The notes beneath the pieces are model-generated. The model saw only the letters and a program-made list of their open reading frames with translations, was not told the DNA's origin and did not search any database. Positions 45,380-57,700 of a stretch of 64,000 nt of DNA are shown here, piece after piece. Source of the stretch: Argopecten irradians (lineage: Eukaryota; Mollusca; Bivalvia; Pectinida; Pectinidae); the NCBI RefSeq assembly GCF_041381155.1, contig NC_091142.1, forward strand, positions 4,033,778 through 4,097,777. The letters are read 5' to 3'. The stretch's first letter is position 1, and the number at the start of each line of letters is the position of its first letter. Position numbers and translations under genes: made by a program.

Positions 45380-47490
45380 CCTATAGCTAAAGGTATGGGT
45401 CAATGAAGTAATATCAATAGTTATTTTCCATATAACACTGGATCCTTATAGACATATCTCTAAAGGTATACATACATGTCGTTTACCTCCTATCGTGCAA
45501 AAAGTGCAATATGCAATATGTCGGAGAAACCAGCACTCCGCTCAACATCAGGATCAACGGCCATCGTTGTTCTATCACCGAAAACAAACCAGACTCCCCT
45601 GTGACATGCAGGTGGTTGCCATTGATCACTGCCCACTTGGACTGAGATAAAGCGTCGCTCTAGGGAAAGGTTCTGGATCACTAAACTGCAGACCCGATTC
45701 CCCCGAGCCCTGAACGAACGATAAAGGTTCTAACTCTATTATGACCTCCTGTATCAAGCTATCAATATTTTTCTCACTCCTACTTAGCTTCTTTTTATTT
45801 TTGCTATCGTATGTTTCACATTGGGATGCTGGTGCTGTGCTTGCCTTTGGGAGCAATATCACGGAGTCAGGCCATCTGGGACAACTTTACTTGGGATCAG
45901 TCGGTATTGTTTTGACTTGTTTACATATTTTATAGTTACTTCCATGAAATTAAATCGTACAACGCTTCGCATAATTTTTATATATACATATTTTTATTTG
46001 TTGAGTTTGCACGGTTCCATTTTGGTTTTCAGACCCATATAGTAAGGACGTCCTTATATATACCGAAATCCCCACTGTGGGCGAGTTTACTCATAAGACG
46101 TTATGTCCATCTTTTATTTATAAATAAACAGACTGACACCTTCTCTGTTTGATACGCCTAGCATTGCACAAATTTATTGCATAAAGTGTCTACGTATCCA
46201 CAAATGTGAATAATTTTCTAATTTAAAATTAATGTTAAAGGTAGGTTTCTCCCAATGAAATATAGAGACTACGAAACTGAAATTTATCCTGTACATAAAT
46301 ATAATCTTCAGATCATTTTTAAATGCATACAGCGAACAATATGGGTGGTCAGTTGCCTAGCTTGACCAGGAAAATACTCCTTTAAACATAGAGCGAAGTC
46401 AAGCTTTACGTAGAACATGACGTACTTTTTCCAAAACGAGGCCGCATCAACAAACGGAAAGTGTGAAACAAAATGTCAGTAACAGTGGCAGTCTTGTCAC
46501 GGCATATTTAGTAAAAAAATAACAACAAATGTAAGTGTGATGGACTGTTTATACATATCATATAATCTAAAACGCTTCATGTTACTTACATACGCTGGCT
46601 AACTTAGTATATCAAATATATATATCTAGTTTGTTTGCCGCTGTATGTGCGCTGGCATATGTGTTGAAATTTAATTCACCACGTGCAACACGAGTCCCAA
46701 CAGAATCCGGGCAAGTTCCGCTGGAGATGTGGCTTCTGTTTCTTCTATTATTACATGGCATCTTTGAATTTCATTCCCTAGAGATATCCTAGGATGCTAC
46801 CGATTCCATTCTAATTTTCTCCTCTTTGTTGCCGATTAAGATACATTTTTTCTTTTTTTTTCTCACACGTTTTCTTTCAGCCATTCTGTTTACTTTTAGT
46901 GCGTAGCAATGCGCATGCGCGAAACTTCAACAACACAATCCATCGCAACTTCATTTGCATGCTATCCTGCCTGGCTGACATATCGTAATAAATCATGGAT
47001 TTCCTTTAATTTTGTATTCAAGACACATTTGTTCAATCTCAAACGCATAAAGAAATTAAATTGAGATATTTTCAATATGTGTTTTTTTTTTTTTTTTTTT
47101 TAAATGATTTTATAAAACAATATTTATTTGGTTGGGTGAAACCTACTTTTACCTACACACCATTTTGATATACCTTTCTATAGATAAACTAAATACGCAT
47201 AGATATTGTCCCTTTAGTTTATCTGTATGTTTTATATGTGTTCATTGTTTATGTTTTTGTGTGCGTCCGTGACCGTCCTCAACATGAAATTTAATTTGTT
47301 CTTCTTGTGTCTTGACAAAGGGGCAGATCGCCTAGAAAATTCGACAATCTTTTGTCCACACTGTTAGAATTACTTCTTTGCCCTATATTTACTACTTTAA
47401 GTAATTTGTATCCTACAGACATATGTCTATAAGGATCCAGTGTTATATGGAAAATAACTGTTGATATTACTTCCTTGACCTATAACTAAA
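45380..47490 (+). mobile_element. Penelope-like element remnant with inverted flanks
   Basis: A segment of about 70 bp at 45397-45472 is repeated in inverted orientation at 47408-47480 with about 90% identity (for example TTTTCCATATAACACTGGAT). Inside lies a GIY-YIG endonuclease reading frame. Penelope elements often carry terminal repeats in inverted or tandem arrangement, which fits. No reverse transcriptase was recognised, so the element is incomplete. Confidence 0.6.
45481..45724 (+). pseudogene. GIY-YIG endonuclease domain of a Penelope-like retroelement, broken
   Basis: Reads VYLLSCKKCNMQYVGETSTP then NIRINGHRCSI, matching the C-K-x-C-x-x-x-Y-V-G-E-T pattern of Penelope GIY-YIG domains. 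After PV the frame is lost, and it resumes in another frame with IKRRSRERFWITKLQTRFPR up to a TAA at 45722. The order and motifs (RExFWI, LQT..P.ALN) are those of the domain end. A frameshift and loss of the middle part make it non-functional as read. Confidence 0.7.
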
Positions 47491-48514
47491 TGTTATACAT
47501 GTATTACTAACATTGTTTATTACGATGTACAGTAATTTGATAAGAAGCAGTTTTGGCCAAATGAGTTAAAAAATGAGGACCACATAATGTTTTATGGAAT
47601 AATATAAATGATTGCCAATAGACTGTATAGCTAGTACACGTAACAATAGGTTTATCAAAGTATAAACGTTTGGTATGGGAGACGAATCTTCTCCTTTTTC
47701 CTAACTAGCAAAAATTACTTATTCTCTCTCATGACACCGCCTGATGCTTAACTTTTAGTGAGTGAAGCCTTGTCACTGTAATGAAGGCTCTAGGTTCTGT
47801 CTTCTCGTACATACATAGGCACGTGCTAGCCTGTTTATTTTAAGCGCTCAACATAAAATAAGTAGCATAACTAGTTTGTCCGTTGTAAGTATAATATGAT
47901 CGGGTAAAACATACTGTTTTTTGCATCTATGTGATAGCATTATACAAAGCACAATAGTCCCACAAACACAAATATACCACAGCCTCCCGAAACATTCGCA
48001 AATGGCACATATTGCATACAGGGTTATCCGTCTTTAAAATTACGCAACCAATATTGCTGCATAGAATAATGCCCGCATAACCAAAATTATGCACTTTTGA
48101 AAGTATTTGTTTACTTTTACAGGCATGGAAACTAGATGTTTGTATAAATATGATATAATTTTTTGTCATCAATCCTTGAAGTAAAACAACAACAATAACA
48201 CGAAAAAAGATCCTTCCGATTGAAGAAGCCTAAACATAAAATCATTGTGTGAATAATGATTTTTATCACATAACTGGCCCGTCCAGCCATGTCATACGGC
48301 CATGTAATAAATATCGTAAGACACATGTGTAATAACACTATTATGACGTCACATGTAGTTTTGACGTCATAATTTCAATATGACGTCGCCTTATTGTCTC
48401 AGAAGACGGAAACGTCACATCTATTTTGTATAGACAATATATTACTTTTACTTATATCACTATCAATAAAAGTCATGTGATAAATAAATCTTTCATCGTG
48501 ACTATGTGATATGA

Positions 48515-48589
48515 AATAATTTTATATGCCGCGAGCCTTCATAATTTTATATGCCACTCGCCGAAAGGCTCGTGGCATATCAAATTATT
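48515..48589. repeat. Short foldback
   Basis: AATAATTTTATATGCCGCGA and the following GCCTTC are matched inverted by GAAAGGCTCGTGGCATATCA and onward. A third ATATGCC copy lies between the arms. Probably a small MITE relic. Confidence 0.5.
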
Positions 48590-50464
48590 GAACTCGTTTG
48601 AAAAATATATATATATCATGTTATATCCTCTTTTTATGACATTTGATAAAAAGCAATCTCGCGTGGGCAAACTAGAGAAATTTGAATGTATGCATTATCG
48701 AGTGATTTATCATTCCTCCTCAAAACATGTAGGACATAGAACACAAGGAACCCAAACATCGTATATCATGTGAAATGCTTGATTTTCGAGATACGCAGGC
48801 GATAAGACATGAACAAAATATTTGTTTTTGAAATGCAATCGTCATGATTGATTATCAAGTAAATGTAACCTTTTTTACTGTAAACGAACCGAAATGTATG
48901 CTCATATTATAAAAAAACTCATTTCGTTTGATACGACCTTGACATTTAATAACGTCATTAATTTGTCCATTTTCTGTATTATTTGATCGAATATGTTAAT
49001 CTTTTTTTAACGTTTCTAAAGATGTTCCACCGCTGACAAATATGTTTTTCTCAGTAGAAAAAAGGAGCAGACGAATTAGTAATTTTCTGTAGTTAAAAAG
49101 GTTACTTACTTTACACCATTGGAAAGTTTGAGCTTCTAATTTTACTTTAGGATAAAACAAATTAAACATATCAAAAATAAGTAATTGCATCCCGAAAAAA
49201 TAGTGGCACAATGTCTTATATGGAATGAAGTACTGATTGCGCATGCACCATAAGCAAAATAAATTATTTATTTATAGTTTTTATTGTGATGTGTTAATTA
49301 GAAATATATATACATGATTAAACACCAATACTTGTTCACATGATGAGTACAAATTATGCTCTTTTGGCGGTGGAGCATCTTTAATAAATTCAAATGCTTA
49401 TTTACAAACTGACTTTCATGTTACATCTAAAGTTTGTGAACAGTGTGAATATAACATTGCTAAAATTAAAGCATAGCGATATCATACAAGGATATTTAAA
49501 AATGAAAATCAATAAACAAATGAAAGCCTTAACGAGCTACCATTTGGGGACAAACTGGAAACATACATTGATGGGATATTTTTTGACAAGCACATTCACG
49601 TGATAAATTTCTATATTTCTTTAAATATGCATTTTAAGGCCATCTGACCAAATGACCGTCGTCGTCCGTCCGCCGTGGGTCGTGTGTATGACTATTCCTA
49701 TCAAACGCCTAGAAGTTTAAAGAAGTGATATGTAGCATAACATTGTCAAAAATGACTCAATGTGTATGTTTTCGTAAAGTCGAATACGTTCTTACAAGCG
49801 TACAAATATACACGCTATACACAAGTAAAGATATAGGCATAGTACATGTAATATAGTGTCACAAACATGGACAGGGCCATCTGGACTAACCAAACTGAAC
49901 TACATATATATTTTTGGCATATTTTGCTAAAATTTATAAACAAAACACAACAACCTACGAGCCAACATTAATACCCAAGGATAGGTCTGATATATATACA
50001 TTTTTTTCAACTGGAGTATGTTCAAGTATACCTTAGAAATGATATATACGTATACAAAATATCATAAGTTTAAACAGGGTCTAAACCTAAACCATATTTT
50101 GAAAGAGAAAAATCTTATTTTAAAATAATGTAGCTGGCACGACTCATAGGGAGAGAAGGATTGGGCTTCAAAAGAAATAAAGTTTACTGAACATTTTTTT
50201 GCTATAAAATCATGTAATTAAAATTGTTTTTAGTCTTTAAAAATACGTTTGTCTGATGATCGTCAAGACCCCTTGGCTTCAAGTTGATGAACATTTGTAG
50301 ATTTTAACAGTGCGATGCGGATACATTCATAAGGGATATTGCTGTTATGTTTCTAAAATATTTGGGATATTTCTGAAAGTACCTGGGGAAATTTCAATCG
50401 CCATACAATGCTTTGTCTATATCAATAATGCCATATTTGATACATAGTATGCATATAAATATTG

Positions 50465-50550
50465 AGAGTGTAACTAGGTTATTGTTTCTGTACAGAATGT
50501 AACTTTATCAAACCAATCTCAAACTGCCTATCAATGCCCAAGGTGGTGAG
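50465..50550 (+). pseudogene. Vestigial exon 4 just upstream of the gene 4 promoter
   Basis: Intron end plus exon start resemble gene 4 exon 4: GTGTAACTAGGTTAT, then a CAG acceptor at 50492-50494, then AATGTAACTTTATCAAACCA against AATGCTACTATTACAAACCA at 53935. The similarity continues about 55 nt into the exon and then stops as promoter homology begins. The reading frame is not maintained. Confidence 0.6.
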
Positions 50551-50552
50551 AC

Positions 50553-50564
50553 GGGTTATTTATA
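50553..50564 (+). promoter_or_regulatory. Gene 4 core promoter (TATA-like)
   Basis: GGTTATTTATAT in the position of the gene 3 TATA box. Downstream words TTTTGACGATTAGAAGATC and CACACACAGACTTACACTCC align with 19573-19613. Start expected near 50585-50595. Confidence 0.5.
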
Positions 50565-50589
50565 TTCATTTTGACGATTAGAAGATCAG

Positions 50590-50639
50590 CCACACACAGA
50601 CTTACACTCCGGACTGTCAATCCAGACTCGGGAATAGAT
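50590..50639 (+). other. Gene 4 non-coding 5' UTR exon
   Basis: Conserved with gene 3 19590-19643 (CACTCCGGACTGTCA). The donor is less clear: GAT before GTACAT at 50640, where gene 3 has GAG before GTATGT. TTTGCAAGCT after it is shared by both introns. Confidence 0.4.
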
Positions 50640-51223
50640 GTACATAATATATTTGCAAGCTCTAATTATATATCCATCTTATTGAGCCATTTATCTTAAC
50701 ACCTTTATCGTTCTGTCTCCATTTTATTTATAATCTTACATGTATCTGTTAATATGATTTAATATTTACATATCCGTTTTCTCTTTGCTATATAACCTTA
50801 CCAACTGCGAAATCGTTTACACTTACGTAAACGCAGTGGTTGCCGCGCAAGAATACACACACCGGAACACTGACTTCCGCAAGTAGTGTGAATGCGCATC
50901 CGGTTAGGCCTATTGTTTCTGTATGAAACATCTTCAATAAATTGCATGTATGAATGTTATGTAAATCTTAAATTATATGTCAGCAAATAAAGAATTAACA
51001 AATATTGTGTAAATGGGATGAAAAAAAATAAAGTCAATGTGGAACTATATTTTGTGTACTCTCTAAATTTGACAACATTCCCCGCCAAATTGAAGCCAGC
51101 TGTTCCGGGATTCCATCAATTGACTGATTGTTCCAACGATTATATAACATTGGAAAAACAGAGTTTTATTTTATTTAAACACTTGATTTGAATGAAATGG
51201 TCAATCGAAATGTTAATATAAGA

Positions 51224-51376
51224 AATAATTTTGATTGTTTGTTGTTTACTGGTGTGTAAACTGCATTTTTTTGTAGATATATTTCAACATGACGCGCTGA
51301 CGCGCGTTATTTAAAATATCTGTACAAAAAATGCAGTTTACACACCAGTAAACAACAAACAATAAAAATCATTCCT
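51224..51376. mobile_element. Foldback element in gene 4 intron 1
   Basis: Arms of about 60 bp around a GACGCGCTGACGCGCGTTAT centre. The inner part, AAACTGCATTTTTT and TTTACTGGTGTG, is repeated inverted with about 90% identity. It lies between the 5' UTR exon and the coding exon. Confidence 0.75.
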
Positions 51377-51651
51377 TAATTAATCGCTCAATTATGACGG
51401 TGAAAGTTTTTATCAAGAACGCATATTCGCTATTATTTTGAAATATGAATAAGTTTTATTAACATTTCTCTTTTTATTGATTTTTTTCAAAAAATTATAT
51501 AAAACATAAATTATAATTTTGTGCTATGTATAATTTCCACTGCTTTGTTATTTCTTATGATTTTCATAATTGAAATAGTTTCTTCAAGTACTCTTTATTT
51601 TCATACTGCTAACAAATTGGTTATGGCTTCAGGTACATATTGAAGTGACCA

Positions 51652-51721
51652 ATGATGGAAACGGATTGCTCCCTTCATTTGGGCATTTTTATGCTTATAT
51701 TTCTTCCCTACTTCGTATCAG
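51652..51721 (+). CDS. Gene 4 exon 1: signal peptide
   Basis: Two adjacent ATGs (51652 and 51655); the second gives the 67 nt seen in genes 1 and 3. Encodes METDCSLHLGIFMLIFLPYF then VSG, a good signal peptide. Acceptor GGCTTCAG ends at 51632, donor GTACGA. Confidence 0.8.
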
Positions 51722-54700
51722 GTACGAAACTATACATTGTTTGCTTCGTAAAATAAGAGCCATACTCGATAACTTTGGTAATTTTTCAAAATGCAAAAGA
51801 AGAAAGCTATTTTTGTTGATTTAAAAAAAAAACTTAAATTAATTATGCTTATCATGATTCAAATACATGCATATGTTTGGCATATACAGCCGATGAATTG
51901 TTATAGGGCATAGTCCTGTTAAGCTTTACACATTAAAACACGAGATTAATTGATTTGACAGGTTCTTTCACGTTGTTAAGCGCAACGCAAGACAAACAGT
52001 TACTGTAAACAACTTTCATCTGCGTGCGATTTACCTTTGCGAATTTCGTAATCCAATATATTTGTGAAAGTTCATATCAGCGAATTAGCTTCTACATCAT
52101 TTATATTGATTTAATTACATGCCCATCAAACTTTTAAATCCATAGATTATATTCTTCACGACCTGGTTTTAAATAAGAAACAGTGAACAATGCTCATGCT
52201 ATGAATTTGATTATGTCGGCATTAGAAACATGTTTAAAGACAAAATAATTCTTATCAAGTCGGAAATCTTACTCCGATCAAACACTGGCATTATCTTGAA
52301 TATCTTGAATATTTTTCTTGGTTATAGGAGTGACATTTAACCTGAAAATAAAAACTGGGGATAAAGCGTACGCCGGAACTGGAGCTAGAGTACAGATAGA
52401 TGTAGATGGAACAGCAGCCAGTGTAAATTCCGTGTACTTAGGCAATGACTTCGATCGTGGAGATACCGACCATAAAGACGTTGATATAAATGTTGGAAGA
52501 ATAAACAGGATAACTGTATACCATGACAACGATAGAATGAATCCAGGCTGGTATTTGGATTATGTATGTACACTTATTATTAGAATATATATGTATTCGC
52601 CAATCAGAATATGAAATGTTCAACATATAATGTTACATCTAGTATATCTTTTCTTTCATATTTAGGCCATTTAACTAGAAGATGACTTAGTTTTACTGTG
52701 TCCGTCGTTGTCCGCCATCCGCCATCGACCGTCAGTAAACTCTTCACTTATTCTTACGTTCTAGCGGTGGGATTGAGATGGAACTTACTTGAAATTATCC
52801 TGGCATGTCCAAATAATGTTTCTCGTGTTGATCCGAAATCTAGGATAGCCACCACAGCCGCCATCTAAAAAAAATATTTTAAATTCCTCCTACAGTTCTC
52901 TTCACAAGATCAACTGGGCGATTTTGCTGAACCTTGTCTGATATAATCCTGATATGGCCACGACCAAGTGTTGTTATTTTTCGGATCGATCTAATGAAGA
53001 TTGCCGCCACAGCTGCCATGTTTGAAACACATTTCAAAGTTCTTCTTTTCAGTTCAATTACTGCTAATTGAAAATTTGTTGAAATTTAAAGGAGAGTAGC
53101 GTCAAAACTGTATTCGAATATTCAAGTAAACATTGTCTTGTCTGTCCATTTAAGATGGACAACACAGTCTTGACAAAACGTGTAGTAAAGTACATATTTA
53201 GAAGATTGATTGTATTTGAAAAGTTGTTTCGACATTATATTATGTTTTTCCTTTTTAACTCACTGAAATATCAATATTGTGTTGAAATGGAATATATTTA
53301 ATTTGATTTAGATCGAGATGTACGATACGGCAGCAAGGCTTAAGTATACATATGTCTGCAATTGCTGGGTGGAGAAAGGAGACAGACGAAGGATGGACTC
53401 GGAAGGTACATTCATTAATGTTCATGTCTATAATTTTCCATAATTATATTTGAAATAGCAATGCTATTCCTATAGAATCTAAATGTCTTGTTTTAGTCAA
53501 ATTATTGTACAAGCGGAGTATTCAGTAAACAATAAATAATTTTTTTTTCGAGCAAGACATTGGTATGAAACCGATGTTGTGGTATTATTTGCACGCTGTT
53601 TCAGGCGTGATCTTTATTTTTTTAATTGATTGAGTTCTAAATTGATCAAGTAACAAGAGGTTATTGATATATATCTACTCACGTATAAATAAGCCGAAAA
53701 TGATACAGAATAACCAATGCATTGTCTTAAAAACTCGATATATTTCTGTTTTCCTCACATATCATGTGAGATCGTGTTTTATTGCCAGCAGCACTGGTTT
53801 TACTACTATATAGTGAAGCGGTTTCGTTACTTGGCATTACAGAAATACTAATACTATATGAATTGTAATTCTATTAATTAATACGGAGTACATATCAATA
53901 CTGTAAGTGTAACTAGGTTATATTTTCTATACAGAATGCTACTATTACAAACCAATCACCAACTGTCTATCGACCCCTGTCAAAGTGGCGTGTCATATTG
54001 GAAGATGCCTAAAATGTAGGGACGGATACTTTATTGACAGATATTCATGTAGCTGTAAGTAAATAATCTATTTACTTATTGTGTTTTAAGTAAACAAACA
54101 ACATTACTTGTAAAGGATGTATAAATAATCATATACTTTATACTATTTTTTTTCTGTTCAGACACCTATCATTGATTCTGATCTAAAATAAAATTATGAA
54201 TGCATATTACTTTAAATTAGTTTTGTATATTGGGTATCATGTACTTTTACATACTAATAAGTAATTAAATATGTTATAAAAACTTAAATGAACAGTTTGC
54301 TCACATGTGGGTTCAAAGCAATCTTACTAAAATACATAACCTTACAAATTACGAAGTTTCATAGAAAATAATTTGCAAGAACTGTCAAAATAATTTTGGT
54401 ATATATAGTCCTCTTGACCAAAGCGCACAACATTAATTATTGTATATATGATAGGACGAAATGTGATGTGGCCAAATGACGAAAAGTGCAAAGTCATCAT
54501 AACATGACCTTTGATGGGATGTTGTCATATCCTCTATGGCGTGGATTGACAATGAGGATCTGTCTTTTAATCAGATTAGATTTTAACCACTTTCCCTCTC
54601 AGGTATTGATCATATATATTCCAGCGTGCGGAAGGATACCCGACTGTAGTACTACGTTATGTCGGAGTCGGTCAGACCGCTGGTGTACACGGTGTAGAGA

Positions 54701-57700
54701 TGCTGACCTATTCAAACTGGACAACGGAGGGAGGTCATGTGCAAGTAAATATGTGAGTGCTTATATAAAGTTCAAGGAGGTAATAGCAACGGTATGTTAC
54801 GGGTAACACGAGATCCTTAAAAACGTATGTCTGTAAGACATCGCTTACTTCAAATAGTAAATGTTGGAAGAAGAAGAAGTATTCGTAACCAAGTAGATAT
54901 GATATGTTATCGAAGTTTCAAGGCAGTCCACCCATTTACCAAGATATGCATAACACAAACATTATTCCATAATTTGTAATTAACTGTACAAATTATCAGA
55001 AGACAAGGAAAACTAACATATTTTATTAAAACAGAAGGCAATAATCAATGTTTGCACGTTTGAAAAATGTCCGCGTGTGAAATAACACAAATTCGATTAC
55101 ATACATCGCAATGGTGATGAAGGAATGAATCAAAGAGATCATTTTTTGGTAGAAAATCCTTACCTATTTTTTCTAATATTTTCAGAGTTATGGCATGATA
55201 AGCGTAAATATGAGACCGGCTTATAATAACTTTCAAAGCTCTTTATTGTTCAAATTAAAAAAAAAAGTACGTAACACTGTGTTAATGATAAAATACTAAA
55301 CACCACCAAATAACATCGTTATAATGATAATAGTGTCTACAAGTGCGCTTTTTTTTCAAAACCGTTTTTTTCAAGAACTGGCTTATTTTCGATTCAGGTT
55401 TATGATAGTGACCTATGTGTATTTGTAATCTTATATACATCAAATTTTATTATCATTACGTCATTTTATGTGACTTTGTCCATCTATAACTTATGAGAAC
55501 ATGGTTTCATATAATACTACATACAGTTTTAAGTCATCCTTTGTTTTATATCAATATTCTTCTATTTACATCATCATCTGCATGTTTTGATAATATAGCA
55601 CCATTTAAGGTGGTTCGATAAGTTAGCCCTTAAAACTTTCCCTCGTTTAATTTTCTTTTAAAATTTGCTCACTGAAAGATTAGTTGATAAACTGTTTATT
55701 TAGGCTTTTATATAAAATTTGACCGAGCGGTTTTGGAAAAATTTAAAAAAAAAAAAAAAAAAAAAATTAAATGGCTATCAATGACCTCAATGTCGTTTCG
55801 ACTCTTAAAAATACATGAAATATGATTTTTTTTACGCGAAATGCGTATAAATGAGGCATAAAAAGGGCCATTTTTAGCATTTGTATTTCAACTTAAATAC
55901 CTAGTTTCTTGTCCACATAATAAGACAGTTGTTTGGGTTATGATGAAAGAATATAAAACATTGACCACGGAATTTTTTGAGTAATTAGCCTTTCTAAACC
56001 CCTACCCCTTGAAAAATGACTTTTTCACAATTATATTATTAGACCGAAATCGAGCGATAATATTTGTATAAAGTACAACTTATATATTCAACATTATAGA
56101 GTGTAATAGTATGATAATATACATTGTTATATTTGTTAATTTGATTTCATGATGCCACCGATTTGATGCTATACAAAGCTAAGAAATGACATAAATAAGA
56201 CATTATTTTGCCTGGATATAATATTTGAAAAATGATTATGGGAAATTCCATGTAAAGATTCCACTTAAAATACCCTTTACACAATCCATGATTTTATATA
56301 GTTTAAGCAATAAAATATTTTATTAAAACCTATCTTTCCATCGTCAAGATTATTTTAGCTTCAATAGTCGTTTGAGGCAGATTTCAAGCATAGATTTGAA
56401 TTTGGCGCCAAAATTGTAGCTATGAAAAGCGTCTACGTGACAACGGTCGAAGTTGATAACTTCAACTTGATCACAAAAATGTCGATAAAATCGATGTCAA
56501 TATACACAAGTGTATGTCTTTTTATGTTTTTTGAGGAGATATCTGCATATCTAATACATACAACAGATTTTTACATGTGCTTTTTCGTAAGATAGTATTT
56601 GATCAACTAAATCAGAGTACTTGCATTTCATCAAAACATGAAATACATGCATCATCTAATTACAGTAGTTATCTGGCAACGCCTGAAACACTCACTAACA
56701 ATGTAATATTATTGGGTGACTTCAATGTAGATTTTTTAAAACGTAAACCAAGGGAAACTATATAACATACTTATATCTTTTAATCTTACCAATATGATAC
56801 TGGAAACCAACCAGAACGGTTGCAAACTCATCTAGTTTGATTGATCCTATTATAGTGAGTGATACTATCACTACAATCCTCTCTGACGTAATTGAAGTTG
56901 ACAACTCAACAAGTGACCATAAAGCAGTTTTTGCAATAATTGATGTGCAAAGAGGTCTTGAAAAAATCAGTTAAACGTAAAGTATGGATTTTATGATCAA
57001 GCAGATATCGATCAGCTAAAAACAACCATTAATAATGTTCCATGGCAAGAACAGTTTGACTCGTGTAGTTATGTAAATGACATGTGTAACTTCTTAACTG
57101 TTAGTATTAGGATGGCTATGGATATGTGTATACCTTCTAAATTAGTGCAAATACGCAAACACGACAGACCATTATTACTTAAACTCTTACTTAAAGGGGA
57201 AAAAAACACCGATATATCTCCCCTATATTGTGAACATTCATGGAATTTTACTTCTGACGACACACAAAAATGCAACCTTTTAAACGATTACTTTACATCC
57301 ATATCGACAATAGATGACCAAGGCAAACACCTACCTACATTTAATACACAAACTGCCTCCACACTCACCGATATAGTTATAACACCCGATGAAGTGAAAG
57401 ATATTTTAAGCATTTTAAGTATAAATAAAACAACCGGTCCTGACGGAATAAGTCATAGAATGTTGAAATTGATCATGAACGAGATTGCCCTACCTTTTAT
57501 CTATCCTATTTAATGCGTCCCTTCAAACCTGTTCCTATCCCGAAAGTTGGAAAATAGCAAATGTTATACCTATATTCAAGGGTGGTGATAAACACATTGT
57601 ATCTAATTACAGACCAATTTCATTACTAAGTTGTATTGGAAAAATCTTTGAGCGTTTAGTATACAAACATATTTACAATTTTTTCAACCAAAATAATATT

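Larger units (their letters stand above)
41220..50550. other. Intergenic region between genes 3 and 4
   Basis: No protein-coding gene recognised apart from a Penelope-type fragment at 45481-45724. The rest holds A- or T-runs (41840, 47082), foldbacks (43273-43376, 48515-48589), a dispersed-repeat piece near 41366-41460, and an upstream block shared with gene 3. Near 48335-48390 are three TGACGTC(A/G) motifs. Confidence 0.5.

Noticed and set aside
55738..55766. Poly-A run near 55747 as a retroposed gene tail
   Set aside because: No coding or 3' UTR-like sequence precedes it; similar A/T runs are common in the window.
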